A stretch of 64,000 nucleotides of DNA from positions 14,880,001-14,944,000 of the forward strand of contig CM060734.1 in NCBI GenBank assembly GCA_030704615.1. Direction: 5' to 3'. This stretch comes from Takakia lepidozioides. Lineage: Eukaryota > Streptophyta > Takakiopsida > Takakiales > Takakiaceae. Below are positions 9,906-22,178 of this stretch, one piece after another. The position numbers and the translations under genes are program-made. The number at the start of each line of letters is the position of its first letter. Positions within the stretch are counted from its first letter, which is position 1. Below the pieces are notes generated by a model. The model saw only the letters and a program-made list of their open reading frames with translations. It searched no databases and was not told where the DNA came from.

Positions 9906-11336
9906 TTAGTCAATTTCTTGCCCTCTTTCGCAGGGAACGGGGTACAGCCTCGCCTACAAAATGTGTACTCCTTCTCTGTTTCTATAGAGACGCCCTCCAA
10001 TTCGATGCTCATTTGCGAGAATGCCCCCTCCATAGAAGATGCTTCACTGGGATGTAATTGCCAGCTGAAGTACACCTGAGACATTAAAATTGTTCTTCGA
10101 ACCTCTTGCATTATTATTCAACTGCACATCTGGAAGCGAGAAGGTTGTCAGCTGCACCGGTGTCGTTGCATCCGATTCATTCAAAGTGGGGTATCTGGGA
10201 ATTGATCTCTCCTTGACGAATTTGCTTCTGGGAGTGGATTGTAGAGCATAATGGGCTTGGAATCCTCAGACTACAGCCAGTCCCCATTTTGAAATGAAAA
10301 TAAGTTGTGCAGCATCCACCATGTAGGATCTCCCTCTGAGATCGCTATGTGAAACCCCTCCGCACACGGGGGCATCCTCATCCCTTCCCCGCACTGCAAC
10401 ACACCTCCCCATTTCGGGCATTTGGGGCAGGTTCCAAAAAATTTGACGACGATGATGTGGACGACGATGATGATGAGGCACTATGGCACCCTATATCTGC
10501 TCTACGCTAAACTAGTTTCCGACCTTCTGTCATCGCTAGAATATAGCTATCCAGCTGTGTGCACCCCTTTCCATGTTTCCTCTCTTTTGCTCCCTGGGTC
10601 ATCAGCCACACATGGTAGAAAATGTTTGGCTCAACTGTGAGCTTTCCCTTTCAGCCACCACTCTCATTCTTTGGTTGGCTCCCTCGCTACCACTCCTGGG
10701 GTGAGGTTCTTTGGAGCAGGTATCAGAAGCAACGGTTCCTCTCGCCTTCCCACTCTCTGCCTCTTTCCCAGCAATCAATCTCACATATCTCTCTCCTCCC
10801 CCCTTTAAACTCTCTTAGCAGGCCAAGGATGAGCTATGGTGATGACGCTAGGACTTGTTGTTCAATCATGCTGGACTCTTTCATTGTTTCTCATGGACGT
10901 TTAATGTACAAATAATGAAGGGATGGGGCACTTCCAGTCCTCACACACCACGCATGTAATAGTTGGGTGGGGGAAAGACATGCTTTCTTTCTTGTTCTTT
11001 TTGTCAACAGGAAAAAAAGCTGAACAGCACTTAGAAAACCCTACCAAGCCTGAGAATTTACCCTCTGTTTTGCAGATGAGACCATCCTTGTAATCTCACT
11101 AATCAAGTGCCAAATTCCCTTGTCAGTTCCTTTACCACACCTAGCTTTTTCCTTGTAAGGGAGTCTGCAAGGAGGTGGTAGTCAAAATCTAAGAGAAAAC
11201 CTATCCCTGTGCCACCCTTTCGCAAAAGGTGCAATGAAACCCACCCTTGTCCCTTCTTCATCTCTGTCTGCCACCCTCTCTCATATGAATTTTGGTGGTT
11301 TCACTCTAAATCAACAGCCAGTGTGAAAGGAAGAAG
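9906..11336. other. Unassigned region with short ORFs
   Basis: Several 60-100 codon frames on both strands (such as 9836-10111 and 10266-10481 minus, 10622-10915 plus) show no family I recognise. The stretch from about 10640 to 11330 has CT-rich plus-strand segments and a possible splice acceptor (TTTTTGTCAACAG near 11010). It could be the leader of the microprotein gene that follows. Confidence 0.35.
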
Positions 11337-11453
11337 ATGGCTGAAGGCAACTTTCTGTGTAACTTGACACTCTCAAAGACTCTGTTTGTTGCACTGGTGG
11401 TCTCAGCCACCGCCGTGTACCTCATTTATAAGAGGACTAAAAAGAACCACTGA
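11337..11453 (+). CDS. Possible 38-residue single-pass membrane microprotein
   Basis: An ATG in the context GAAGATGGC opens a 38-codon frame ending in TGA. The product starts MAEGNFLCNLTLSK, has one hydrophobic segment (about residues 16-31, FVALVVSATAVYLIY), and ends in the basic tail KRTKKNH. That pattern of polar start, one transmembrane helix and lysine-rich end is typical of a small tail-anchored or organelle-membrane protein. I do not recognise the family. An upstream CT-rich stretch and a possible intron acceptor could be its 5' leader. It could be chance, since the frame is short, but the layout looks designed. Confidence 0.45.
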   Translation: MAEGNFLCNLTLSKTLFVALVVSATAVYLIYKRTKKNH

Positions 11454-12431
11454 ACTTGTCCTTTGATATGTAACCATGGTTACGATGATGGTAAAACCTC
11501 AGGGAGTGCTGAAAGCTCCTGCAGCAACTGTGACCATTGTGGCTCATTCACTGCCTCAGGTCCATGTTGTGAAGCAGGGGTAGCTTGAGAATGTCTGAAT
11601 ATTCTGCACTAAATTTCCATTTAAAGTTGCGCAAGGAAGTCCCCTCACACTTGGTCATCTCAAAGGCATGGCTTATGTTAAATTAACTATCTACAGTGTC
11701 AACCATGGTTAGCAATGAGTCACAAAAGAACCGCCTACCTCTATAGCAAGATGGAAGAGACTTTTATTGAACTCTGTAAGTAGAGACACTTGGTTATAAC
11801 TGAGTTATGTACCTGAAGAATTTGCTCGTTCTAGAGCAATCACCGTTACCACACCTCCGCACCACACAAAATTGTATCCTGATTGGTAACTTGTGCCCAT
11901 CTCTGAAGTCTGGTTGTCAGCCATTCAAGTCAGAACCCACTGCAAATTGGATGTAGCTGAGTCTCTGCCAATGATTGATATCTGAAGTGGTTTGATGTCA
12001 TCATTTTATGAATCACATGGCCTGGTAAGGAATCTTTGAGGTCAGATAATCCTGCCGCATGCTTCTGGACCTTCTGATGCTCCAGTGCATCAGTGACCAA
12101 CATCTTGGATACTCCGCTCTCGTACTTCAATGCATCAGACTTCTTCAAATGGTCTTCTTTCAGTTGAGCGCAGGTCATTCCAGCACTTCAGTGACAGATG
12201 CAGGTCCTGTGTTAGGTGATAGAAAGAAAAGTCACTCCAGAAAAACAGATGGGCACCCTTGCTTCTCATTCTGTCTCATGGAGACGGCATCCAGCTCTTG
12301 TAAACTCCCTTCCTTTCCACATTGGCTATACTCTTGGAAGGAGAGAGTTTCTCCTTGCAACACAGCAAAACATCGGATACCAAAGCTGAATTAATCAAGT
12401 ACTTCCCTGATAAATGCTTTTCTGACCTGCC
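11454..12431. other. Intergenic; downstream of both flanking genes
   Basis: No recognised family. The 82-codon minus-strand frame at 11930-12178 is lysine-rich and helical in appearance, but has no known motif. The region probably holds the 3' UTRs of the converging microprotein (plus) and transporter (minus) genes. Confidence 0.35.
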
Positions 12432-15400
12432 CTAAGCTGCAGGATGACCAGTGGGTTCTGCCCTAACATCTGCAACCTTGGCATATGCTCGTGCATCACC
12501 CTCCCACAGCATCCACCACAAACCCTGTGAGTTTGCTCTAACTTTCCACATTGCCTCAACCTCCTGGAAGGAGAGCCCTTTGGTTTCAGGCACAGCCACC
12601 ACAATGAAGACTAATGCTACAGTTGAAACACATGCAAACAGCAAGAATGTCATGGATGTGCCCAATGCCGCAGTCAGAGATAAGAAGGTCTGTGCCACCA
12701 AAAAGTTAGAAATCCAGTTCGTCGTGGCCGCAATTCCGCCACAGAGACCTCGGTATTCCAAGGGGTAAATCTCAGAGTTGACAGTCCATGGTACAGGCCC
12801 CATCCCAGGTGAGAAGGCCAGCAGATAGAGCGCCAATCCAGAGAGTGCCAGCCAGCCATATGGGCTTGGGCAACCCCGAGTGAACCATGAACGAAGTTCA
12901 ATACTGCAGAAACTGGCTGTGACGTTGTCATATACTAAGCAGCTTCCTGGTTGCATCTGCAAGGTACACGCCACCCATTTAAGTCCATTTCTGTCACCAT
13001 TCATATAGTGCACTATCCCACCTTAATGAACGGATCCTCATAAAATTGATAATACGGACCTCCCAATCACCCACCAGCCCATTACATAGCACATTCCCCA
13101 TGGAAAGGACAAGTGGATAATTTGAAGTCAGTATATTTCCTGAGGCCACAATCAAGGGTACATTTAGAGCATGTCACCACCTGTGGTTGAATGTATCTTG
13201 CAAGCTCACTTCTCAATGAAGCCTTTAAATTTGAGACAATCCATACCCTTACTCCCACCCCGATAATGAAATGTCTTGTACTCTCTTCTACTTTCACCCC
13301 TAACTGGGTGGGAGAGACCAAGTTAGCCTAAAAGCATAGTTCAAGGTGTGACCTTCTATTACAAGTGCAAGTTGACCAGTATAGCTCGATCATACATCAC
13401 TGCATGATGGAAGCATATCGACATGCTAACTTACTAGCCTGGATCAAGACAAAATATCTTTGCTTACAGTCCTCTCCCTCCCCCTTCCTGGGCCCCCAAG
13501 AACCTTACTGAACGAGTTGCAGAGGTGGGACAGGTGACTGCCCAGAGAGAACTGCCCAGAGAGGCAACCCAGGTTCAAAAGCTTTACTGGTCAAGATCTG
13601 GAAGGTGACAAAAGCCAGGGCTGCAAAATACCTCATCCCCTTTAGCAGCACAGAATCCACACCCTGCCTGCAAGCAGCCAGTGCAAGATGCCGGATAGGA
13701 GGATGCTGTTCTGTTGCCTGGTGGTGGAAAAGCAGGGCAAACCATGGATGCAATATCAGGGTTGGGCTCCCAACCGATTGGGGATGAATTCAGGGTGGTG
13801 AGGTGGAAAGCAGCTGACAAGAAGCACAAGGCCACAATCACTCCAGACAAGCTGAAAAGTGCAAGCCTTTTTCTTCCAGAGCGGTCTATCAAGAAGATGC
13901 CAGCAATTGTACCGATTGCATTCACACCAGCTACCACTGTGGAGAGTAACAAGGCCATTTCGTGTGAGGCATATCCCGCAAGCTCCACAATAGAGGGACT
14001 GTAGTACATCACTGTATTGATACCAACCAGCTGCTGAAATATCTGCAGAGTATGAGATAAATACAACTTCCACTAAGACACAGGACGGTCAAGAAAATCT
14101 CACCCCAGAAGTAAGAGAAAATGACAGCATGAACATGTCAAGATATCTGATGCGAGAACAATGTTCAACTCAAGTTCCTCCTCCACTCTATGAGTAAGGG
14201 AGTGGAGGCATGACCCGCCTAATAGAACGTGGTGCAGCCAAACCAAAGACCAAGCAAGTCTCAGCATACATATGGCTGCATCATTTCCTTGCATGATTTT
14301 ACCTGCAAGCCAACACCTGCTGTGAGGGCCATACGTCTCTCCTTGGTTGCGAAAACATTCCAAAACCTGGGTGCTGTAGCCACCGTACCCTCCTGCTGCC
14401 ACTCGGCCTCGGCAGCTGCTACCTCATCAAGCTCTGCTTCACCTGTGCCTGTCGGATAGATTCTTTTCAAGACAGCAACTGCCTTGTCAAACCTTTTCTG
14501 CCAAGAGCAATACACAATTTTTGGGAAACCACATACACATCTGTGTGAGTCAGAGAGGGAAAACAGAGAGAGTGCACAAAGGGAAACCAGTGTTGGCTCC
14601 TTCATTTACTGCTAACTCCTAAAATACTAGACAGATTTTGCAAATGGAAATTTACAAATGTTCTTTAACTTGCACTGCCAAGAAATGGCACACAGCAGCT
14701 GCTCTTGAGAATGAACTGCAGATCCCGCAGTCAGGTTGAAGAGAGCATCTACAAGCACAACCCACCCACCAGGAACTCAATTGGGGTACTTTGTTCAATT
14801 TAGGGAGAGGACTGGCAAATGTACCTGACGCAATAGCCAGCGTGGGGATTCTGGCAAAAAAACAAACAAAAGTGCTTGCAGAATGGCTGGGAGGCCTGCA
14901 ATCCCCAACATCCAACGCCAATTGCCTGGAACCTGAACATTAACAGAGATCAAGTTGAAATGGGCCACTTCATTATGCTACAATTTGTTTCTAGTGTTGA
15001 GGTTTTCAGATGTATATCAGCTTTTAGTTTGCAAATGGAAGTTTACAATAACTGTCTGATTGCGTTTATTTAACAAATTAGAAAATGTTCTCAGTGCTCT
15101 CACCATCTACAGGGGAGTTGAGTGTACATCGTACATGGACTTGAACAAGGTCAGTGTGGACATCAATGCTCTGCATCAAATTCTTGTAATCCTTTTCTTA
15201 TTGGTTACTGTCCTGATGAGGATTGAAATTGGTTTCAGAAATAAACATTGACTGTGCATCTCAACCTCAGGTCTAACTGCTCAAGCCATGACACCATATG
15301 TCCACACAACCCAAACCCGTCACTATTAGATGTTTTAAGATGCTTGAGGACCTATAGAGGTTCAGGAAAATGACTAACCTTCGTGAATGCAAGATTGACG

Positions 15401-16646
15401 ATATATGACAGGAACTGGCCAGTTGTGACCATCAACACATTTAAGGTCACCAGAGATCCCCTTCTATGGGATGGTGAAGCTTCTGCTATGTAGAGCGGTA
15501 CAGTCATGGATGCTACACCAATGCCTAGTCCAACCACAAACCGGCCACTAATCAGCATATACGGGTCACTGGCCACCGCCATGAGACCAGCACCAAGTGC
15601 AAAGACACAATCTGAGACCAAAATGGAAAATTTTCTGCCGAAAGAGTCATTCATTCTGCCTCCCAGTGCGGCACCTACTATTGCTCCCGCAATTGCCATG
15701 CTCACAATTGTCTCCTGCCACCGACCAACAGAATAACACACATAGTAATTTAGGATCATGAATAAATTTATTGCTTACAAATAAAGCTGAAATCCAGTGA
15801 CATTTCTGGCTCAGGTGAAATTATCTGTCATCACTCAAGAGCACTATCATCCAAGAATGTGTTGGTCGTTGCAGCAGACCTCTCCTGACAATTATCCCAG
15901 AAATGTCTGGTCACAGATCTAGTGCTAAATATGGAGAATTGAGGACAGAAGGGGGGCACCATTGATGAGCAGAAGAGAGAACATTGTCACACACATGTCA
16001 AATACCTGCAAGAAGGTGCTCTTGTCTACTTCCTCGAAGTCATCTCGAATGTAGAGAAGAGCCCCGGATATAACCCCTGGTTCCGGCAACACCCGGTACA
16101 TTTTCTCACTTTTGTGCAGCATATAACTCCACCATAATAAGTTATCCATTTTGAAATCAACTTCCAATTCCATACCCTGTATCAAAGGGCGCCGACCTTC
16201 TGTTTTTGCTAAGCAATTCCACCGCACTGTCTGTCAGGAGGAGATGTCTTTGTCTCATACCTCCACGGGACATGTCTATCAGCAAGCTAGTATGAAATGT
16301 GAGTATCATACTGTTTAGGAACATCTAAATGGTGACAGCTTGAAAACCAGACCCCCCAAAGAAGAGATATGTTACCTGTATCGTAGCCAAATACGAAACC
16401 CCCAATTCCAGCTGCAAGTGCGAGCAGGAGCACATAATACTTGGAGGCTGACGGTGAAAACTCGCCACCTTCATTGGGTAGCGATAGTGAGGCCAATGGG
16501 AACAGATGAATCTTTTCGTTTTGGGTGGTTCCCGCTCCAGCTTCTTGAGCTTCGTTACTCGAACTCATTTTGCGCTTCTCAACTGCCATAGATATAGATA
16601 AATTCACAAGGGGAATTTCAGTTTGACAGCCAACAAGATCTTCCAT
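12432..16646 (-). CDS. INT: Inositol transporter-like sugar:proton symporter, seven exons
   Basis: Major facilitator superfamily transporter of the plant INT type (H+/myo-inositol symport at plasma membrane or tonoplast). Exons: 16376-16568 (or from 16646), 16006-16076, 15379-15714, 14825-14932, 14303-14497, 13632-14042, 12432-12956; all introns are GT-AG and every junction keeps frame. Motifs in order: [83 protein letters not shown], a cysteine-rich extracellular loop ([12 protein letters not shown]), [20 protein letters not shown] and PETKG. The cysteine loop separates INT2/INT4-type proteins from hexose STPs. Length is about 612 residues from the ATG at 16568 (638 from 16646), slightly above the usual ~580. 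The start is ambiguous, with ATGs at 16646, 16589 and 16568. No lesion is seen. Confidence 0.9.
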
Positions 16647-16649
16647 ATG

Positions 16650-17590
16650 TTTCTTATGAACAGATCGAACATATACCCAGACCCTTCTTATTGCATACCT
16701 CCTCCGTATACTTCATGACCAATTTGTAGTCAAAGAACTACCCTCTGTAAACACAAACCCTAATAAAAGCTTACTAGTGTGAGGCAATCCTTTGTGGGGC
16801 AAAGGGAAGAAAGTGGAGGGCAGAGCCAGAAATCACTGTACATTTAGATACTGGGCTCCATCCATGATCCATGACTCACACGATTCCGGTGACGAGGCGT
16901 GTGAGAATAGCTATTATAACTTATTTCAGCAGTGAAGTGGTCAAGTTTTCAGTTGCCATAGGGAGAGCCAGTCACCACGTTTTTCATACTCAGAGGGGTA
17001 GTCCTTTGTGCCGTGAGAGCAAACTGTTAGAGTGGATGTATTCGATCAAAAATATGGAATACTTTTCGGGCACAAACCCTGTCCCTGTTTCGCCCCCTCG
17101 CTGTCCCTGTCACACCCCCTAACAAACCCTGTCACAACCCTTACAACATCAACGCGATGTTCTTCACAAGTTGTTGTTAGGGTTGTAGATGTGCCCAAAA
17201 AGTATGCACTTAACAACATCAACATGATGTGCAAAAAGATGCTTCAAACCAAAGCATCTTCTCAAATATGCTTCTCTTTAAAGCATCTTCCAAATATGCT
17301 TTCATACTTGTACTTGTTCCAGACAACTACTTGTTTGGAACAACCCACTTGTTAACAACTAGTTGTTCCCAACATCCTACTTGTTATTAACCTACTTGTT
17401 CCCAACAACCCACTTGTTCCCAACCTACTCTTCATTTCCAGGGGGCTTTCATATTCATTACATGGTCATGCCACACATATCATGTCATATTATCAGATCC
17501 ATGAATTCAGATGCCTATGTATATGTCATGCCATACATAATTATTTTATTGCCCCGCATATCCAATTGCGACTCTGCATGAAGTGGGGCC
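16650..17590. other. Upstream of transporter; no gene
   Basis: Presumably holds the transporter promoter on the minus strand; I cannot place a TATA box. From 17140 to 17420 there are short direct repeats (ACAACATCAAC, AAAGCATCTTC, ACTTGTTCCCAAC). The short ORFs carry no motif. Confidence 0.4.
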
Positions 17591-17594
17591 CATG

Positions 17595-18262
17595 GGGCCG
17601 CTCAGGCGACCGCTGCTACTGCCGGTCACCCAGCACTCTCATTCTAAGCATGGGCGACCGGTTCAGGCGGTCGCCCCGTGCTGTGTTTAAACCGCGGCTA
17701 GCTACAACTGTCGCCCAGTATTTTTCTGCATAGAGGCGACCGACTAAGCCGTCGCCCACGATTTACCCTGTCCTTTCTCGGTGGGCGACCGCCTCGCCGG
17801 TCGCCCATTATCTTGTCGAACCGGCCGACCCGTGAGCCCGACCGCGGACCGCCGACGTGGACCGCCCAATGGCGGCGGTCCGCCTCGGCAGCATTGTGAG
17901 TGTCTCGAGGACTGATACTCGCAGCGCACACCCTTGCAGAGGTATCACCTGCAAATCGATGCCCTGTTGCATACACCAGTAGAGGTAGTCTGCCATCCAA
18001 TGTCTACATCACTCTAGAGGTATCACCGGTAAGTCCATGCCCTGTTTCAAGGACACATTGGAGATATAGTCTTTCATTGAATATGTACATCACTTTAGAG
18101 GTATTACCTTAACTTTAGATTCGGTGTTTCATGCACACAGTAGAGGCATAGTCCGTGACTAACAGCGCACACCCTTTCAGAGGTATCACCTGGAAGTCCA
18201 ACCCTCCATTTTCCGAAACACATCGGCGACCGCTTCGCCGGTCGCCGCTTATTTGTAAAAAG
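17595..18262. repeat. GCGACCG palindromic repeats and ~105-bp tandem units
   Basis: Palindromic pairs such as GGCGACCG...CGGTCGCC recur at about 17605, 17648, 17740, 17784 and 18225. Between them (17925-18200) is a diverged tandem unit of about 100 bp with AGAGGTATCACC and GTACATCACT. The right edge, read inverted, is CACTTTTTACAAATAAGCGG followed by GCGACCGG, resembling a CACTA transposon end with subterminal palindromes. A matching left end was not found. Confidence 0.55.
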
Positions 18263-18284
18263 TGCGGAGCCCGCCATGTCATAC

Positions 18285-19769
18285 TCAGTTGAGTAAGTCA
18301 GCTCCTTCCTCATTTCTTAACTCAATCTGCTGCTGTGCTAGGCTTGCAATCACCCCTGGTGCTTCCCTCACCTCTTCAGTGGGCCTCTCATGATCCAAGT
18401 TGCTCAGCGATATATTCATCATGTCGTTTGTTGTATGAACCAACTCTGTGTTCACACTTGCAGCTAATTCTGCTGGTTGCTTCATGAATCCATTGTGTTC
18501 ACTGGGGGTCTGGTCCATACCTTTTGATTTCGTTTCTGGTTGTTGTCTTGGCAGGGGGTTTTCTTCATCACGTCCCTCCTTCTGCGTTTCTTTCGACGTT
18601 CTGAGTGGATCATCCCAGTCTCTCTGCTTCCCTTTGTTCATCTCTTCTGTTGAGCTGGAACATCCATCACTCAGTACATTCAGTTAATACGGTGACAGTT
18701 CACCAAACATGAGTTTCCCCACCTTGTTTTGCTTCTTCTGTGGCTTTCTCTCTATTTGCTTTTCTGGAGTGCTAACCACCTCTTGGTTTTCCAGGGCTGC
18801 CAGTTCATTTGCAAACTGATCCCAAGGCTCTTCCTCCAGTGTATACTCCTCAAGGTACCCTTCCTTTGGCGTTGATATCTCGATGACAAGGGGTTGGCTC
18901 CCTTGCCTTTGGTATGACTCAGCTAGGGTTTTGTGAAAACAATCATCATCCTGGCACTGCTCCACCTGTATGTTTGTTTCATTGTACACATCCTGTTGGG
19001 TGTTGTTCAAATTTTCTAGGCTGTCAGTAGCTTGAACCTCTGTGTGTTCCTCTTTTTCTTGTTGTACTGAGTCCACACAATTCATTGTTACCATTTCTCT
19101 TCTCATATGAGTTGTAACCTCAGTGATGTAGGTTGATGACTGTCCATCTTCATCCATTGGATACTGTCTGTCCTTTTGCTGATCAATCTCCCTCGTGCAT
19201 GATCTTTCTTCCTGCAGCATGCTCAGCTTGTCTTCCAGCACTTCGCAAAAGATAAGCTCTTTCTTACTTCGCTTTCTGGCTCTACTCTGTATTTTTCCTT
19301 TGATGATGACATCTGCAATCCCTTCATGAAATGTCATGTCTTGAGCTTGATCCCAACTTGTAATATCCCATCTTTCATCTCTGATGTTCTCCTCTTTGCA
19401 TGGATTGCCCTGTGCAGAGCCTTCTTGTACTGCTGCCATTTTTGCATGCAGCACCTTTTCATCATCATTGACTTGGATTATTTCAAACCCCTCCAGCGCT
19501 TTCAGGGTAAGTGACCTTGTCAGCTCCTTCTCTACAGCTATTTCTGGATGTACTTTGTTGTCTTGTCTTTGACTCATGGATTCACGACTTTTTACTGGGA
19601 AGTAAACCATCCACAGCAAATTCCCTTCGAGATGGAGCATTCTGCATATTTTTTCCACATTTCTGACTACTATACATGTGGCTCTCACAATCTTTTGTAT
19701 GCCCCTGATCTCAATACCCCCGTCAGTGACCATGATCTGAAAAGCATTGTGAACTTTTCTGTTGCCCAC
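18285..19769 (-). CDS. Unrecognised acidic, glutamine/glutamate-rich ORF
   Basis: A 361-codon frame (19769-18684) starts MGNRKVHNAFQIMVTDGG and is rich in E, Q, K and D. After one TAA it continues in the same frame to 18285, adding about 130 codons that include DWDDPLRTSKETQKEGRDEE. The N-terminal part (IEIRGIQKIV, CRMLHLEGNLLWMVYFPVK) looks folded and the rest looks disordered. I recognise no domain. It lies downstream of the RNase H of the gypsy remnant on the same strand, where integrase would be expected, so it could be an extra retrotransposon ORF or the ORF1 of another element. The continued frame beyond the stop suggests a recent lesion. Confidence 0.45.
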
Positions 19770-20220
19770 CCGACCATCATTAGAAATAAAACCACTACCT
19801 TACTCAGGTTATGTTCTACCCATAACTTGAACTGTCTCCCCCTTTTTTTTGACAATGGCAGCAATTCGGACTTGCTGGTCCATCCTTGCCTTTTTTCTCT
19901 TAGTAGTAGTTACCACATCCAAGTGTGTCCCAGTTTTCCCATCTCCTTGTTCTATCTTGACTTGGTTAACACCTGGAAAAAGCTGGAACCTGACTTTCTG
20001 TTGTGATGCCCTATCACCTGGACCTACTCCTGGGTGAATGGACTATTCATGACTTGTATCACTATCACAGTGGTGACACTTGGTTTGTTCTACACTGTCA
20101 ACACAAAGACCCTTGTTTTGCAGAAAACCAAAGGTGTAATCTTTTCTCATATCTGTACCTTTGACTTTTCCACTTTGTGACCACTTGAGAGGATCCATAT
20201 TGGTATCCACCCAAAACTTT

Positions 20221-21141
20221 CTACTCAAGAGTTCTCTTCTGTAGTTCCACAATGCCCAAACAAACACCCCGTAATGTACTTCTTCCACAGATTTCTCTTT
20301 TGCCCTTATCAAGGTCTTTGCAATGTTTGAGATTACCTCCAGACTGTGTCAGTGTTGCAAAGACTTCTTCACCATCTAAGTTCAATGTTAGAACCCATAC
20401 ATCCTCCCTTGCTACCCTAGGGTCCACATTATGAACTTGTATTTTTCCTTTTGCCATGTTGATCTCATATTGTTCTTCTCCACTAGCCTCTCCCACTGGG
20501 TAGCGACTTAAAGCATCTACATTAGCATGCTTCACTCCTGGTCTATGCACAATTTTGAAATCATAGTCTTGTAACATCATGATCCATCTGCCTCTTCTTC
20601 CATAGGCATCACTGACCGTAGCTAACCATTCTAGAGGCTTATGGTCAGTTCTTACCATGAAGGGTGTTCCATAGAGATACTGTCGGAAGTGCAGGATGCC
20701 CCACACTAGTGCATAGCACTCACCCTCCATGGGATGATATCTCTTCTGAACATCTGTCAATGCCTTACTTGCGTACGCTATGACATGTTCTTTACGATGA
20801 TCCTTCTGTGATAATATTGCCCCTACACCCTTAGTGCTCCAATCCACATCTAGTATGAATGGTTTTGTGAAATTGGGCCTTACCAGTATAGGTGCTTGCT
20901 GCAGCTTAAGAATCAATGCCTCAAAGGCATTCTGAGCTTCAGCATTCCAGACGAATGTCTGCTCTTTCTTTGTCAGTGCAAACAGTGGTACTCCAGTGCT
21001 CGCATATCCTCTTATGTAGTCTCGATAGTAGTTTGTAACTGCAATGAAACTTTTGACTGCTGTCGGATTTGTTGGTACTGGGAAGCTTTGGATTGCTGCC
21101 ACTTTGTCAGGGTCTGGTCTCACATCCTCCTTGGATACCAC
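20221..21141 (-). pseudogene. Gypsy RT C-terminus and RNase H
   Basis: A 306-codon frame. It opens with the thumb/connection region (VAAIQSFPVPTNPTAVKSF, NYYRDYIRGY, VPLFALTKK) and continues into RNase H (FILDVDWSTKGVGAILSQKD, HVIAYASKAL, YALVWGILHFRQYLYG, VRTDHKPLEWL, GVKHANVDALSRYP). Catalytic acidic residues are visible at DVDWS, the E of the MEGECYAL segment and TDHKPLEW. The last ~90 residues do not match integrase. It overlaps the upstream RT frame by a shift. Confidence 0.85.
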
Positions 21142-21645
21142 ATGACCCAGGAAAAACTAGCTCTTGTCTCCCAAGCTCACACTTGGTGGGATTTAGCTTG
21201 AGATTGTGTTGTCTGAGCCTTTGGAGTATGATCTCCAGATGTTGTAAATGTTCTTCCCATGTTGCACTGTGCACATTGATGTCATCCACAAAGACTTTGG
21301 CAAAGGTCTTCAGTTCATCATGGAGTATGATGTTCATGGCCCTTTGGAATGTTGCTGTTGCATTTTTTAATCCAAAAGGCATCACCATCCATTCGAACAG
21401 TCCCCTTTTTGTGATGACACGTCATCCCTCATCTTGATTTGCCAAAATCCAGATTGTAGATCAAGTGCAGAAAACCATTGTGATTTTCCAAGTTGTTGCA
21501 ACACGTCTTGTATCAAAGGCATGGGATATGCATCCTTGAATGTGTGTAGATTGAGTTGCCGGTAGTCACCACAAAATCTCTTACTGCCATCTTTCTTTGG
21601 TGGCAGTGCAATAGGGCATGCATACTCTGACCTGCTGATTCGCAT
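21107..21645 (-). pseudogene. Gypsy reverse transcriptase fingers and palm
   Basis: Two overlapping frames carry the RT motifs: YACPIALPPKKDGSKRFCGD, FSALDLQSGFWQIKM, MVMPFGLKNATATFQRAMN, and the catalytic box as FVDDINVHS (FVDD instead of the common YLDD or YVDD). A frameshift of a few bases lies near 21385, between the palm motifs. This is the polymerase that copies the element RNA in the cytoplasm; here it is broken. Confidence 0.85.
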
Positions 21646-21891
21646 CTTCCCTTGTTGAATAAGTGCTTCAATTTGTTCTTGTACAAGGTTCTCCTCAGAT
21701 TCTGACAGCCTGTTTGCGGGTGTTCTGGTGGCAGGAAACCCTTGGGTGTTGATCTCATGTTCAACATCAGCACAATGCCCCAGATCTGATTTGTTGAGGG
21801 CAAAACTGCCAGGAAAAACTGATTCTGTTAGTTAGTTTTCCTACTGTAACCTTCAGATTGTCGATTACACCTATTGATGTTTCTACAGCAC

Positions 21892-22155
21892 CTAAGCTAC
21901 CCTATATGACATATCTTGATCTGTCAATACACAACCCATGAGTCCCAAATCCCTCACCGTGGTTGCTGCTATCACAGATATCATTGCGCCCGTGTCTATC
22001 TGGCCCATCACTTGGAAGTTTCCAATGGTGACCAATGCATGTAAAACCTTCACTTTGCCATTGAAAGCATAAGATATGGCCTCAAGTTCCTTGTTGCTAG
22101 TTTCAGGTGTCAGTTTTACCTCTCGTTGAACACGATTGGCTGGAAAAGCACTCAT
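21892..22155 (-). pseudogene. Gypsy aspartic protease
   Basis: Contains the retropepsin active-site motif in the form QIDTGAMISVI, preceded by VLHALVTIGNFQVMG and followed by VRDLGLMGC. It would cleave Gag-Pol. It lies between gag and RT as expected for gypsy. Confidence 0.75.
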
Positions 22156-22178
22156 CTTGCTCTTAGCTCTTCAGTTTC

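Noticed and set aside
12451-12768. Plus-strand ORF opposite the transporter
   Set aside because: Antisense of the last transporter exon, whose minus-strand frame carries clear family motifs.
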